Positions 25,879 through 35,459 of a DNA stretch of 64,000 nucleotides are shown here, in pieces. A model generated the notes under the pieces. The model was not told where the DNA came from and did no database searches. It worked only from the letters and a program-made list of their open reading frames with translations. This DNA is from Georgfuchsia toluolica (GTDB lineage: Bacteria; Pseudomonadota; Gammaproteobacteria; Burkholderiales; Rhodocyclaceae): contig NZ_CAJQUM010000001.1 in NCBI RefSeq assembly GCF_907163265.1, positions 992,001-1,056,000 on the forward strand, read 5' to 3'. A program made the translations under genes and the position numbers. Numbering within the stretch: the first letter of the stretch is position 1; every line of letters begins with the position of its first letter.

Positions 25879-27585
25879 ATGTCTCAACGCATAACGATCG
25901 ATCCCATCACCCGTATCGAAGGTCACCTCCGCATTGACGTAGACGTGGAGGGCGGCAAGGTGCAGAAGGCCTGGTCTTCGGGCCAGATGTGGCGCGGGGT
26001 CGAGTTGATCCTGCTCGGCCGCGATCCGCGCGACGCCTGGACCATCACTCAGCGCATCTGCGGCGTTTGTACGACAGTGCACGCGATCGCCTCGGTGCGG
26101 GCCGTCGAGAATGCGCTCCAGTTGCCGATCCCGCTCAATGCGCAATACATCCGCAACCTGATCATCCTCGCCCATGCGGTGCACGACCACATCGTCCATT
26201 TCTATCACCTGTCGGCACTCGATTGGGTGGACGTGACACAGGCGCTCAAGGCCGATCCGGACAAGACCGCGCAACTGGCGGAAAGCCTTTCGTCATGGCC
26301 CGGCAACAGCAAGCATGAAATGCGGGCGGTCAAGGCCCGTCTGGCGGGTTTTGTGAACGGTGGCCAACTGGGTGTTTTTGCCAATGGCTATTGGGGTCAC
26401 CCGGCCATGAAGCTGTCACCCGAGGTGAACCTGCTGGCAGTGGCGCATTACCTGCAGGCACTGGATGTGCAACGCAAGGCGAACAAGATCGTTGCCATCC
26501 TCGGTTCGAAGACGCCCCACATCCAGAACCTGGCCGTGGGCGGTGTCTCCAATCCGCTGGCGACGGATTCACAAGCCGTGCTGACCGTCGAGCGCTTGCT
26601 GGCCATCAAGGGCTGGATCGACGAACTGGCGGATTTCGTCAAAAACGTCTACTTGATCGACGTTGCGGCAGTCGGGGCCTTTTACGCCGACTGGACCAGG
26701 TATGGCGCCGGCGTTACCAATTACCTCTGCGTGCCGGACATCCCCCTTGACGAAAAAGGCGCCCAATTCGCCCTGCCCGGCGGCTACATCGAAGGCGGCG
26801 ACATTGCCAAATTCAAGCCGATCAAGAGCTTCAACGACGAGTTCTGGCGCGAAGGCGTCAAGGAATCGGTGAAGCATTCCTGGTATGACTACGCGGGAGA
26901 AGGGCCCTTGCATCCTTACAAAGGCGAGACAAAACCGAACTACACCGACTTCAAGGACGACGGCAAGTATTCATGGCTCAAATCGCCGACCTTTTATAAC
27001 AAGCCGGCCCAGGTTGGTCCCCTGGCCAATGTCCTTTGCATGTATGCCGCCGGCCATGAACCAACCAAAAAATACGCCACGCTGGCACTGGATACCGTGT
27101 CGTCGCTGGCCAAGACAAAGGTCGGCGTCGATGCGCTGCACTCGACCATCGGCCGCCATGCCGCACGCGCGGTGCGGTGCGCGGTGATGGTCGACATGCT
27201 GGCCGATCAATGGACCGCCCTGCTGACCAATATGGCCAAGGGCGACTTGAAGACTTTCAACAAGCCGGTATTCCCGAAAGGCGAACAAATGGGAGTCGGT
27301 TTCCACGAGGCGCCGCGCGGCGTGCTGTCCCACTGGGTCGTCATCGGGGATGGCAAGATCAAGAATTACCAATGCGTGGTTCCTTCCACCTGGAATGCCT
27401 GTCCGCGCAACGAGAAGGATGAACCGGGGCCTTATGAGGCGTCATTGAAGGACAATCCGATTGCCAATCCGGAACTGCCTCTCGAAGTGTTGCGTACCAT
27501 CCATTCCTTCGATCCATGCATCGCCTGCGCGATTCATCTGACGGATACCCAGAACGGCGCGGCAATCACGGTGCGGGCGAAATGA
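25879..27585 (+). CDS. hybC: Hyd-2 type [NiFe] hydrogenase large subunit
   Basis: 568 aa. L1 motif RICGVC (residues 59-64) and L2 motif DPCIACAIH (545-553) supply the four Cys that bind Ni and Fe. The 15 residues after His553 (LTDTQNGAAITVRAK) are the C-terminal extension that HybD removes after metal insertion. It oxidises hydrogen in the periplasm after Tat export with HybO. Length and motifs are standard for this class. Confidence 0.96.
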   Translation: MSQRITIDPITRIEGHLRIDVDVEGGKVQKAWSSGQMWRGVELILLGRDPRDAWTITQRICGVCTTVHAIASVRAVENALQLPIPLNAQYIRNLIILAHAVHDHIVHFYHLSALDWVDVTQALKADPDKTAQLAESLSSWPGNSKHEMRAVKARLAGFVNGGQLGVFANGYWGHPAMKLSPEVNLLAVAHYLQALDVQRKANKIVAILGSKTPHIQNLAVGGVSNPLATDSQAVLTVERLLAIKGWIDELADFVKNVYLIDVAAVGAFYADWTRYGAGVTNYLCVPDIPLDEKGAQFALPGGYIEGGDIAKFKPIKSFNDEFWREGVKESVKHSWYDYAGEGPLHPYKGETKPNYTDFKDDGKYSWLKSPTFYNKPAQVGPLANVLCMYAAGHEPTKKYATLALDTVSSLAKTKVGVDALHSTIGRHAARAVRCAVMVDMLADQWTALLTNMAKGDLKTFNKPVFPKGEQMGVGFHEAPRGVLSHWVVIGDGKIKNYQCVVPSTWNACPRNEKDEPGPYEASLKDNPIANPELPLEVLRTIHSFDPCIACAIHLTDTQNGAAITVRAK

Positions 27586-27619
27586 GCGCCACATCCGCTC
27601 CCCGACATGAGCAAGAGGC

Positions 27620-28111
27620 GTGAGAGTCGTCGTTCTCGGAATCGGCAACACCATTTTGTCCGATGAGGGTGCCGGCGTGCATGCCGCAGCGGCACTGGAA
27701 GCCGCCTACGAGTTGCCCGATAACGTCGAGGTGATCGACGGCGGCACAGCGGGGATGGAGTTGCTCGGGCCGCTGTCGGACACGGATTTTCTCGTCGTTC
27801 TGGATGCCGTCAAGGCCGGCCGCACGCCTGGCACTCTGGTCAAATTGAGCGGAAAAGAAGTGCCGATTTTTTTTCGCGCCAAGCTTTCTCCGCACCAGGT
27901 CAGCATCTGCGATGTGCTGGCCAGTCTTGAATTTGCCGGCAACCTGCCCGGCAGGATTGTGCTCATCGGCATCGAACCGGAAAACCTGGAACTCGGTACC
28001 GATTTGACACCGACAGTAGCCGCCAGAATTTCCGAAATGGTCAGCATGGCGGTGCAAGAACTCGCAGCGTTTGGCGTCCCGCTCCAACCCCGTGCGCTTG
28101 CGGTGATTTGA
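27620..28111 (+). CDS. hybD: Hydrogenase maturation endopeptidase
   Basis: 163 aa from GTG 27620, the only in-frame start (upstream stop at 27608). RVVVLGIGNTILSDEGAGVHA has the nickel-sensing acidic residue (DEG), and VIDGGTAGMELL and PHQVSICDVLA follow, as in the HybD/HyaD protease family. It clips the HybC tail once nickel is in place. AAGAGG lies unusually close to the start. Confidence 0.92.
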   Translation: MRVVVLGIGNTILSDEGAGVHAAAALEAAYELPDNVEVIDGGTAGMELLGPLSDTDFLVVLDAVKAGRTPGTLVKLSGKEVPIFFRAKLSPHQVSICDVLASLEFAGNLPGRIVLIGIEPENLELGTDLTPTVAARISEMVSMAVQELAAFGVPLQPRALAVI

Positions 28112-28112
28112 C

Positions 28113-28358
28113 ATGTGCATGGCCGTCCCTTCCCGCATCGTGGCTCTTGATGGCGTAATGGCCACCGTCGAGTCCTACGGTTGCCAAAGACAGGTAAGCC
28201 TGATGCTTCTGGACGAGGAAGTGAGCATCGGTGACTACCTGCTCGTACGCGCCGGCGGACTGGCCTTCGAACGGATCGAAGCAGAACAGGCGCTGCAAGC
28301 CCTGGCCCTGATGGATGAAATTGCCGCGACGGACGGCGGCGACGTGCATACCTGGTAG
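28113..28358 (+). CDS. hybG: HypC-type hydrogenase chaperone
   Basis: 81 aa. It starts MCMAVPSRIVAL; the N-terminal Cys2 carries the Fe(CN)2CO unit with HypD. VSIGDYLLVRAGGLAFERIEAEQA is the second family block. Because it follows hybD it is best called HybG, the Hyd-2-specific form. It starts one base after the hybD stop. A second, truncated copy lies at 32096. Confidence 0.92.
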   Translation: MCMAVPSRIVALDGVMATVESYGCQRQVSLMLLDEEVSIGDYLLVRAGGLAFERIEAEQALQALALMDEIAATDGGDVHTW

Positions 28359-28409
28359 GCCGGGCGGCGCGTCCTGCCGTGGTAGGATTTCTTTACCACC
28401 GGCCAGCGC

Positions 28410-28553
28410 GGAAACCGGCCAAGCCGGAACCAAACAGGCGAGGCTTCGATGGAGAGCTTTGGTAGTTGGCCGGAAAGGCGAATTGAAGGCCCGCCCCTCC
28501 CATCCTCCCCTCGCGGGGAGGCGACTGATTGGCTCGCTACGCTCGATATTCTT
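28410..28553 (+). repeat. Dispersed repeat, copy C (before hypA)
   Basis: Matches copy B over most of its length: GCCGGAACCAAACAGG, GGCTTCGATGGAGAGCTTTG, TTGGCCGGAAAGGCG, AATTGAAGGCCCGCCCC, a perfect CCTCCCC-TCGC-GGGGAGG hairpin and TGGCTCGCTACGCTCGAT. It occupies the gap between hybG and hypA. Confidence 0.85.
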
Positions 28554-28606
28554 CGCACGATTTGCCATGATTGAAGTTGTTAGTGACTATAAGAAAAGAA
28601 CAAGCC

Positions 28607-28948
28607 ATGCACGAAATGTCCCTCGCCGAAGGGGTACTGCAACTGATAGATGAAGCCGGAAAGCGCGAAGGCTTCCAGCGGGTAACCGGTGTCTGGCTTG
28701 AAATCGGCAAGCTTGCCGCCGTGGAAACTGAAGCCTTGCGCTTTTGCTTCGACGCCGTAACCCGGGGCAGCATTGCGGAAGGCGCCAGGCTGGAAATCCT
28801 GGCCCTGCCCGGGCAGGGCTGGTGCATGGAGTGCGCTGAAACCGTGCCCATGAACGAGAGCCTCGACGCCTGTCCCCGCTGCGGCGGTTACCAGTTGCAG
28901 GTCACCGGCGGGACGGAGATGCGCGTCAAGGAACTGGAAGTGGAGTAG
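28607..28948 (+). CDS. hypA: Hydrogenase nickel insertion protein
   Basis: 113 aa from ATG 28607. [14 protein letters not shown] has the nickel-binding His2 required at the N-terminus. Zinc cysteines are CMEC and CPRCGG. It delivers nickel to HybC together with HypB. The frame is open to 28571 but the family start MHEMS fixes the ATG. Confidence 0.94.
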   Translation: MHEMSLAEGVLQLIDEAGKREGFQRVTGVWLEIGKLAAVETEALRFCFDAVTRGSIAEGARLEILALPGQGWCMECAETVPMNESLDACPRCGGYQLQVTGGTEMRVKELEVE

Positions 28949-28953
28949 ACGAA

Positions 28954-29802
28954 ATGTGTACCACCTGCGGCTGCGGTAGCGATCAAGTTCATATCGACGG
29001 CGAAGGCCAACGCGACCGCGGCTTCGTCTATCGGCCCCATCGGGGCCATGTCCATCCCGCTCAGGCACAGCACAGCCATGCTCCCGGCCTTGCGCCGGCG
29101 CGCATGGTGCAGGTCGAGCGGGACATCCTGTCGAAGAATGACGCCTATGCCAAAGGCAACCGCCGTATCCTGGCGGAGAAGCGCATCTTCGCCCTCAATC
29201 TGGTTTCCAGCCCCGGTTCCGGCAAGACCACGCTACTATGCAAGACCATCGAACTCCTCAGCGGACGCTACGCGGTAGCGGTGATCGAAGGCGACCAGCA
29301 GACCGAGCAGGACGCGGCCCGCATCCGCGCCGCCGGAGCCCCCGCCGTCCAGATCAACACCGGCAAGGGATGCCACCTGGATGCCAGCATGGTGGGCCGC
29401 GCGATGGAAAAGTTGCCCTTGCGCGAAGGCTCCGTGCTGATGATCGAGAATGTCGGCAATCTGGTCTGCCCTGCCGCCTTCGACCTGGGAGAAGCCCACA
29501 AGGTGGTAATCCTTTCCGTCACCGAAGGCGAAGACAAGCCGCTCAAGTATCCGGATATGTTCCGCGCCGCCGACCTGATGCTGCTCAACAAATGCGATCT
29601 GTTGCCCTACCTCAGTTTCGAAGTCGATAAAGCCATCGCCTTTGCGCTCCGGGTGAACCCGGCCTTGCGGATCATCCGCACCTCGGCCACCAGCGGAGAA
29701 GGCATGGACGAATGGCTGGCATGGATCGATGAGGGGCTGGCCCGGGCAAGCCAGGTGCAGCCCGCTGCACCCCATGCAAGCCACTACCGGCTCGTGGAAT
29801 GA
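28954..29802 (+). CDS. hypB: Hydrogenase nickel incorporation GTPase
   Basis: 282 aa. N-terminal CTTCGCG nickel-binding motif, a short His-containing linker ([17 protein letters not shown]), P-loop SSPGSGKT and LNKCDLLPY for guanine recognition. It powers nickel delivery by GTP hydrolysis. The modest His count suggests limited nickel storage. It overlaps hypF by four bases. Confidence 0.94.
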   Translation: MCTTCGCGSDQVHIDGEGQRDRGFVYRPHRGHVHPAQAQHSHAPGLAPARMVQVERDILSKNDAYAKGNRRILAEKRIFALNLVSSPGSGKTTLLCKTIELLSGRYAVAVIEGDQQTEQDAARIRAAGAPAVQINTGKGCHLDASMVGRAMEKLPLREGSVLMIENVGNLVCPAAFDLGEAHKVVILSVTEGEDKPLKYPDMFRAADLMLLNKCDLLPYLSFEVDKAIAFALRVNPALRIIRTSATSGEGMDEWLAWIDEGLARASQVQPAAPHASHYRLVE

Positions 29803-32096
29803 CCGAAGCCCGCCACATTCGTGTCACCGGCTTGGTTCAGGGCGTAGGTTTTCGTCCTTTCGTCTGGAGACTGGCGCGGGAACTGGAGCTGGCCGGTTGG
29901 GTGCGCAACGACGCAGCGGGAGTCGAAATTGCCGCCGAAGGAGAGACCAGGCAACTCGACATCCTGATCGACCGCCTGCGCCGGGAAGCGCCGCCCCTGG
30001 CCCGGGTGGAAGACGTATGCGCAGTGTCGGCACCAGCCCGCGGCCATGGGGACTTCGTCATCGCCGCAAGCGGCGGCGGCGCAGTCACCACGGCCATCGG
30101 CCAGGACACAGGCCTCTGCGGCGATTGCCTGGATGAACTTTTCAAACCTGCCGATCGGCGCTGGCGTCACCCCTTCATCACCTGTACCCATTGCGGCCCG
30201 CGTTATACCTTGACCCGTCGCCTCCCCTATGACCGGGCCAATACCAGCCTCGTGGAATTCCCTCTCTGTCCGGACTGCAAGACCGAATACACCGATCCCG
30301 GCAACCGCCGATTCCATGCCGAAACCCTCTGCTGCCCCAACTGCGGACCCCAACTGCAATTGCTGAATCCCGCCGGGGGGCCGTTACCGGGCGATGCCAT
30401 CGTCGCGACCCTGGATTTGCTGCAGCGGGGAGCCATTGTCGCCATCAAGGGCCTGGGCGGCTTCCATCTCGTCTGCGACGCCCGTAATGCCAATGTCGTA
30501 GCCCGTCTGCGCGAGCGCAAGGCGCGCGAAGAAAAACCTTTTGCCGTCATGGCGGCTAATGCGGCTTCGTTCCTGCCATTCGCCAATTGCGACGCGGCGG
30601 CCCAGGCCTTGCTGCAAGCGCCGGCACGACCCGTCGTGCTGTTGCCCAAGGCTGGCATCGAACTGGCAGGGATCGCACCGGGGATTCAGTGGCTCGGCGC
30701 CATGCTGCCCGCCACTCCCATCCAGTGGCTGCTATTCCATGAAGCGGCGGGGCGCCCTGCAGGCACCGACTGGCTACGCGACCCGCAGTCGCTGCTGTTG
30801 GTGATGACCAGCGCCAACCCCGGTGGCGAACCGCTGGTGACCGGCAACAATGAAGCCCTGCAAAGGTTGTCCGGCATTGCCGACGCCTTCCTGCTTCATG
30901 ACAGAGACATTCTTCTCCGTTGCGACGACAGTGTGATGCGCGTCTCAGCCTCGGGTCCGGCCTTTCTCCGCCGCGCCCGGGGCTACACGCCGTGCCCGAT
31001 CAAATTGCCTCTCTCCGGTCCCTCCGTGCTGGCATTGGGAGCAGCGCTGAAAAACACCCTCTGTATCACCAGGGGCGATGAAGCTTTCGTCTCCGCGCAT
31101 ATTGGCGACCTGGATAATGCCGCTACCTGCACCTTTCTCGAAGAGACGGTGGAGCATCTGAGCGGCATCCTTGATGTTCGTCCTGAAGCGCTCGCCTGCG
31201 ATCTGCATCCGGACTTCCATTCCACCCGCCTGGCCCATGCTCTGGCCGAACGCTGGAATCTGCCCCTCATTCAAGTACAGCACCATCATGCCCATCTGGC
31301 CGCCCTGGCTGTCGAGCATGGCGTCAGCGATACCCTGATTGGCTGCGCTCTTGATGGCGTTGGCCTGGGCAGCGACGGCACGCCATGGGGCGGAGAATTG
31401 CTGAGCGTTGACGACGACGGCAGTTTCGCCCGCCTCGGCCACCTCACCTGCTTGCCTTTGCCCGGGGGCGACCGCGCCGCACGCGAGCCGTGGCGGATGG
31501 CGGCGGCAGTGCTGCATCGCCTGGGGCGAGGCGATGAAATTGCCCTACGGTACGCCGCCCACCCCGCCGCCGCCCAACTGAATACGCTGCTGGAGCGGGG
31601 GATTAATGCGCCGCTGACTTCCAGCCTGGGACGGGTCTTCGATGCTGCCGCCGCCCTGCTCGGCTTATGCGACAACACCAGCTTCGAAGGCCAGGCCGCG
31701 ATGCTGCTGGAAGGCTGCGCCGCGCGACATTCGGGAGCGCTCAGGATTTGGGGGCAGAGCTGGCATATCGAAAAAAACCAGCTCTCCTTGTTGCCCCTGC
31801 TGGCCCGCCTGGCGGAATGGGACGGCAGCCGCGAAGAGGCGGCGGCCCGTTTTCACCTCACCCTGGCACATGCCCTGGTCGACTGGATTTCTGCGCTGGC
31901 ACCGGCGGCGAGGACAGTAGCTTTCGGCGGCGGCTGTTGCCTGAATGCCATTCTCACTCGTCATCTGAGTGTCCTGCTTGAAGATAGCGGCCGCCGCGGC
32001 CTGTTTGCGCGCCAATTGCCTCCCAATGATGGTGGCATTTCGCTCGGCCAGGCCTGGGTCGCCCTGCAGCGGATCGTGCAATGCGGGAAACGCTGA
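29799..32096 (+). CDS. hypF: Carbamoyltransferase of hydrogenase maturation
   Basis: 765 aa, full length. Domain order: acylphosphatase ([19 protein letters not shown], residues 8-26), two zinc fingers ([34 protein letters not shown]), a YrdC-like domain (residues ~200-380) and a Kae1-like C-terminal domain ([31 protein letters not shown]). It transfers carbamoyl from carbamoyl-phosphate to HypE, making the cyanide ligands. Its stop TGA shares its last base with the ATG of the hypC remnant. Confidence 0.95.
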   Translation: MTEARHIRVTGLVQGVGFRPFVWRLARELELAGWVRNDAAGVEIAAEGETRQLDILIDRLRREAPPLARVEDVCAVSAPARGHGDFVIAASGGGAVTTAIGQDTGLCGDCLDELFKPADRRWRHPFITCTHCGPRYTLTRRLPYDRANTSLVEFPLCPDCKTEYTDPGNRRFHAETLCCPNCGPQLQLLNPAGGPLPGDAIVATLDLLQRGAIVAIKGLGGFHLVCDARNANVVARLRERKAREEKPFAVMAANAASFLPFANCDAAAQALLQAPARPVVLLPKAGIELAGIAPGIQWLGAMLPATPIQWLLFHEAAGRPAGTDWLRDPQSLLLVMTSANPGGEPLVTGNNEALQRLSGIADAFLLHDRDILLRCDDSVMRVSASGPAFLRRARGYTPCPIKLPLSGPSVLALGAALKNTLCITRGDEAFVSAHIGDLDNAATCTFLEETVEHLSGILDVRPEALACDLHPDFHSTRLAHALAERWNLPLIQVQHHHAHLAALAVEHGVSDTLIGCALDGVGLGSDGTPWGGELLSVDDDGSFARLGHLTCLPLPGGDRAAREPWRMAAAVLHRLGRGDEIALRYAAHPAAAQLNTLLERGINAPLTSSLGRVFDAAAALLGLCDNTSFEGQAAMLLEGCAARHSGALRIWGQSWHIEKNQLSLLPLLARLAEWDGSREEAAARFHLTLAHALVDWISALAPAARTVAFGGGCCLNAILTRHLSVLLEDSGRRGLFARQLPPNDGGISLGQAWVALQRIVQCGKR

Positions 32097-32149
32097 TGTG
32101 TCTCGCCGTGCCCGCCCGCGTGGCGGATTTCTTGCCCGGAATCCCATGA
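32096..32149 (+). pseudogene. hypC: hypC remnant, 17 codons
   Basis: ATG 32096 overlaps the hypF stop (TGATG). The reading [17 protein letters not shown] is an unmistakable HypC N-terminus with Cys2, then stops at TGA 32147. The remaining ~60 residues are missing. The stop overlaps the start of the HupK-like gene (ATGA). A deletion that joined hypC to the next gene, perhaps removing hypD and hypE as well, is the simplest reading. It could still act as a coupling leader for translation of hupK. Confidence 0.75.
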
Positions 32150-33171
32150 GCATGGAACCGGGTTTCGTTCGCCTTCATCTGGCCTTGTCTGCCGACGGCT
32201 TGCGCGTTGCAAGCGTACAGGTGGAATGCCATCGTCCTGACGTGTCCACAGTGCTGGACAACAAGCCGGCATCCGCAGTGGAGAAAATGGTGCCTTTGCT
32301 GTATGCCGTATGCGGCAAGGCCCACGGGCTGGCCGCATCGCTGGCTATGAAGGCCGCCCGCGGCGAAGCCATTGCCCGCCATCGCAACGAAGAGGTGGCG
32401 CGGGAATCCGCCAGGGAACATCTGTGGCATCTGCTGGGAGTCGAGGATGGACAGCTCCTCGCCGCAGGATGCCGTTGCCTCCAGGCCGAGAACCCGTCTG
32501 CCGCCCTGGCGAATTTTATTGAGCCTTTGCTCGGCATGCCACCACGAGACTGGCTGGCGTTCGAAACATCGGGAGCCCTTGACGATTGGGCCACTGCCCA
32601 ACCCGGCGTTCTGGCGCGGGGGTTTCAACCGCATGGTTTTGAACCGCATCCGGCGGCGGTTCCCCTCCTGCCGGCGCTGGAGGCAGCCGAAAGCCTGAGC
32701 CATTGGCCCCGGCTGGACGGCGTTTTTTCCGCACTGCCCGTCTGGCAGGGCAGCGCCGCTGAAACCGGCGCAATAGCACGCCAGTGCGATTCCGCGCTGG
32801 TTTCGATGCTGCGCAATCGCCCGCTGGCACAAAGAAAGGCCGCCCGGCTCAGGGAACTCCTGCTTTTTGCCCAGGACGACAACATATCTCTGCAAGCCGG
32901 TGATGCCAGCGCGCATCCGGTTGCCCCCGGGCGGGGTCGCGCCCTGATACAGACCGCCAGGGGCTTGCTGATGCATGAAGTTTCGTTGCGGGGCGAAATC
33001 ACCAGCGACTACATCATCGTCGCTCCCACGGAATGGAATTTTCACCCGCAAGGAACCTTGTCGATCTGGTTGAGAAACATGGGGGCGGAACGCAAGCAGG
33101 TGCTGCATGAATCCATGGCAGCCGCAGTAGCCGCGCTGGACCCCTGTGTGCCCTGGTTATTGCAGTGCTGA
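32146..33171 (+). CDS. hupK: HupK/HoxV-like hydrogenase assembly protein
   Basis: 341 aa from ATG 32146. It looks like a degenerate hydrogenase large subunit: LSADGLRVASVQVECHRPDVSTVL resembles the large-subunit start, VCGKAHGLAASLAMKAARG occupies the L1 position, and the C-terminus LDPCVPWLLQC keeps DPC and a final Cys of the L2 motif but not the full metal set. HupK/HoxV proteins are thought to scaffold Fe(CN)2CO assembly before transfer to the large subunit. Position after hypF fits. Confidence 0.75.
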   Translation: MSMEPGFVRLHLALSADGLRVASVQVECHRPDVSTVLDNKPASAVEKMVPLLYAVCGKAHGLAASLAMKAARGEAIARHRNEEVARESAREHLWHLLGVEDGQLLAAGCRCLQAENPSAALANFIEPLLGMPPRDWLAFETSGALDDWATAQPGVLARGFQPHGFEPHPAAVPLLPALEAAESLSHWPRLDGVFSALPVWQGSAAETGAIARQCDSALVSMLRNRPLAQRKAARLRELLLFAQDDNISLQAGDASAHPVAPGRGRALIQTARGLLMHEVSLRGEITSDYIIVAPTEWNFHPQGTLSIWLRNMGAERKQVLHESMAAAVAALDPCVPWLLQC

Positions 33172-33229
33172 TGTCAGGCCGATCAGGAATCCCGGCATCT
33201 ACAGGCTGGAATGCAAGTCCAACAGGAAT

Positions 33230-33736
33230 CTACGGATTACCTATGTAATCGCGCTTTCCGATTTCCACGCCGTTGTGACGGAGGATGTTGTAAGCCGTCA
33301 CCAAATGGAAATAGAAATTGGGCAGGGCGAAACCGAGCAGATAAGTCATGCCCGTGAACTTCAGGTCATGACCGCCAATCGTGAATTGGATTTCGCGCTC
33401 CTCCGATCCATCGATCTGCCGGGCGCCGATGGATTCCACGAAAACGATCGTCCTGGAAATACGTGCCTGAAGCTCATCGAAACTTTGTTCGGCATCTTCG
33501 TACTTGGGAACATCGATACCGGCAAGCCGCGCCACGGCGCCCTTGGCATGATCAGTGGCAATTTGAACCTGCTTGACCAAAGGAAACATGTCGGGGAACA
33601 GCCGGGCGGAAAGAAGGGCGTTCTGGTCAATTTTCTTCGCCGCCGCATGGGCCTTTGCCTTGGCGAGTATTGCATCCAGGTTGCGCAACAGATTTATCAA
33701 GCGTGGAACACTGGCTTCGTACATCGATATGGTCAT
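33230..33736 (-). CDS. DUF1993 family protein
   Basis: 168 aa from ATG 33736 (GAGGAT upstream). MTISMYEASVPRLINLL and ALPNFYFHLVTAYNILRHNGVEIGKRDYIG match the family. It is a paralogue of the protein at 9080-9631. It is convergent with the HupK-like gene. Function is unknown; the fold is DinB-like helical. Confidence 0.85.
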   Translation of the reverse strand: MTISMYEASVPRLINLLRNLDAILAKAKAHAAAKKIDQNALLSARLFPDMFPLVKQVQIATDHAKGAVARLAGIDVPKYEDAEQSFDELQARISRTIVFVESIGARQIDGSEEREIQFTIGGHDLKFTGMTYLLGFALPNFYFHLVTAYNILRHNGVEIGKRDYIGNP

Positions 33737-33854
33737 GATCAATCCTCGATAATTAAAATCATTGAATCCAACATTATCCCCACTGCCGTTATCAACGCCG
33801 GCACTCCGGATTTTTACAACAAACGGCTGCTACCAACTGCTTGGATGTCTTGGT

Positions 33855-34577
33855 TCAGGTTCTTGTTGCGTGTGTAAGTCGCGCTGCGTTGTCCTTTGTA
33901 TCGAAAATGTTGATGGGTGTTTTGCCTTCCGCATCCTTTTCCATCCGCAGGAGTATCTCGGCTGCCATTTTGTTGTTTCGCTGTACAGCCGGTCGTGCTT
34001 CCATGGACTCAAACCAGCGAATGAAGTGCGGAAAAGCAGCCTTGTCTATGCCTCGGTCCTTATGCCCCTTGGCCCACGGATACGTAGCCATATCGGCAAT
34101 GGTGTATTCATCACAGCCAATCCATTTGCTGTTGCTAAGACGGTTATCGAGCACCCGATACAGCCGTACCGATTCACTGTTATAGCGATCTTTGGCGTAT
34201 TGAATGTTTTCGGTTGCGTAGTTGTTAAAGTGGTTGGCCTGACCGAACATCGGGCCGATATGCGCCATCTGAAACATAAGCCATTGCAGCGTGTCATACC
34301 GCTTACGCGCATCCTTGGGCAGGAATTTGCCTGTTTTCTCTGCGAGATAGATCAAAATCGCACCGGACTCCATCATTGCATAAGGACCGCCGCCTGGGCC
34401 TTCAAGGTCCACGATGGCGGGGATTTTGTTGTTCGGGTTTAGCTTCAGGTGTTCTGGACCAAACTGTTCGCCCAAGCGGATATTGACATCAATATGTCTC
34501 CATTCGAGTCCGCTCTCCTCGAGAAAGATCATGACCTTTTGGCCGTTTGGCGTGGGGGTAGAGTGAAGTTCGATCAT
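33855..34577 (-). CDS. Glutathione S-transferase, Ure2p/YfcG-like
   Basis: 240 aa from ATG 34577 (GAGGTAACT upstream). The N-terminal thioredoxin-like domain has TPTPNGQKVMIFLEESGLEW (the TPNG-K motif of the Ure2p-like nu class), NPNNKIPAIVD and MMESGAILIYLAEKTG. The C-terminal helical domain includes YTIADMATYPWAKGH. These enzymes often act as disulfide-bond reductases with glutathione. It is divergent from the SDR gene. Confidence 0.88.
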   Translation of the reverse strand: MIELHSTPTPNGQKVMIFLEESGLEWRHIDVNIRLGEQFGPEHLKLNPNNKIPAIVDLEGPGGGPYAMMESGAILIYLAEKTGKFLPKDARKRYDTLQWLMFQMAHIGPMFGQANHFNNYATENIQYAKDRYNSESVRLYRVLDNRLSNSKWIGCDEYTIADMATYPWAKGHKDRGIDKAAFPHFIRWFESMEARPAVQRNNKMAAEILLRMEKDAEGKTPINIFDTKDNAARLTHATRT

Positions 34578-34709
34578 AGTTACCTCTATTAGACCAATAG
34601 AATAGCGTTGACAAGTTAACCCAAACGCCGGGGCGACGGAAAGATTATTTCGCCGCGGACAATAGCACAACACGCGTATGGATATGCACTGGCACAGAAG
34701 GAATCGAAT

Positions 34710-35459
34710 ATGGATTTGGGATTAAAGGACAAGGTTGCGATCGTCACGGGTTCGGGCCGCGGCCTGGGGGCAGCCACCGCAAGACGGCTTGCCCAGGAAG
34801 GAGCGAAGGTCGTCGTCGCCGACATCCTGCGCGCAGAGGCCGAAGCAACCGCAGCGAAGCTGCGTGCCGAGGGCCTTTTGTCGCACTGCGTGATTGGCGA
34901 TATCACCAAGGCCGCCGACGTACAGCGGCTGGTCGACGAAACCGTCGCCACCTTCGGCGGCGTGCACATCCTGGTCAACAACGCCGGTTTCCCGCGCGAC
35001 AATTACCTCGTCAAGATGAGCGAGGAAGACTGGGATCTGGTGATCTATGTGATGCTCAAGGGCGCATTCCTCGCGACCAAAGCCGTGATGCCGCACATGA
35101 TCAAGCAGGGCTGGGGGCGCGTAATCAACATCAGTTCGCGCGCGCACCTGGGCAGCCCGACGCAGGCCAATTACTCGGCCGCCAAGGCTGGCCTGATTGG
35201 CATGGCAAAGGCGCTGGCGAAGGAGGAAGGCCGCTTCGGCGTTACGGTCAACTGCATCGCGCCTGGAGTCATCGAAACGGAGATGGTGCAGACGCTGCCC
35301 ACCTACGAGACCATCAAGGAACAAGCCATGAAGATGCAGTCAATCAAACGCGTGGGGCAGCCCGAAGACATCGCCGATGCCGTGGTGTTTCTGGCCAGCG
35401 AGCGCGCCGGCTTCATTAGCGGCGAGGTGCTGCATGTCACGGGTGGGCGCTATGGTTGA
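34710..35459 (+). CDS. SDR-family 3-oxoacyl-ACP reductase-like enzyme
   Basis: 249 aa. TGSGRGLGAATARRLAQEG is the NAD(P) glycine motif (TGxxxGxG), NNAG follows, and the catalytic Ser (INISSRAHLGS), Tyr-x3-Lys (NYSAAKAG) are intact. C-terminal IDxxSGEVLHVTGGRYG-like end fits the FabG group. The true substrate is unknown; it stands alone, so a role in acyl or aromatic intermediate reduction is a guess. Confidence 0.85.
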   Translation: MDLGLKDKVAIVTGSGRGLGAATARRLAQEGAKVVVADILRAEAEATAAKLRAEGLLSHCVIGDITKAADVQRLVDETVATFGGVHILVNNAGFPRDNYLVKMSEEDWDLVIYVMLKGAFLATKAVMPHMIKQGWGRVINISSRAHLGSPTQANYSAAKAGLIGMAKALAKEEGRFGVTVNCIAPGVIETEMVQTLPTYETIKEQAMKMQSIKRVGQPEDIADAVVFLASERAGFISGEVLHVTGGRYG

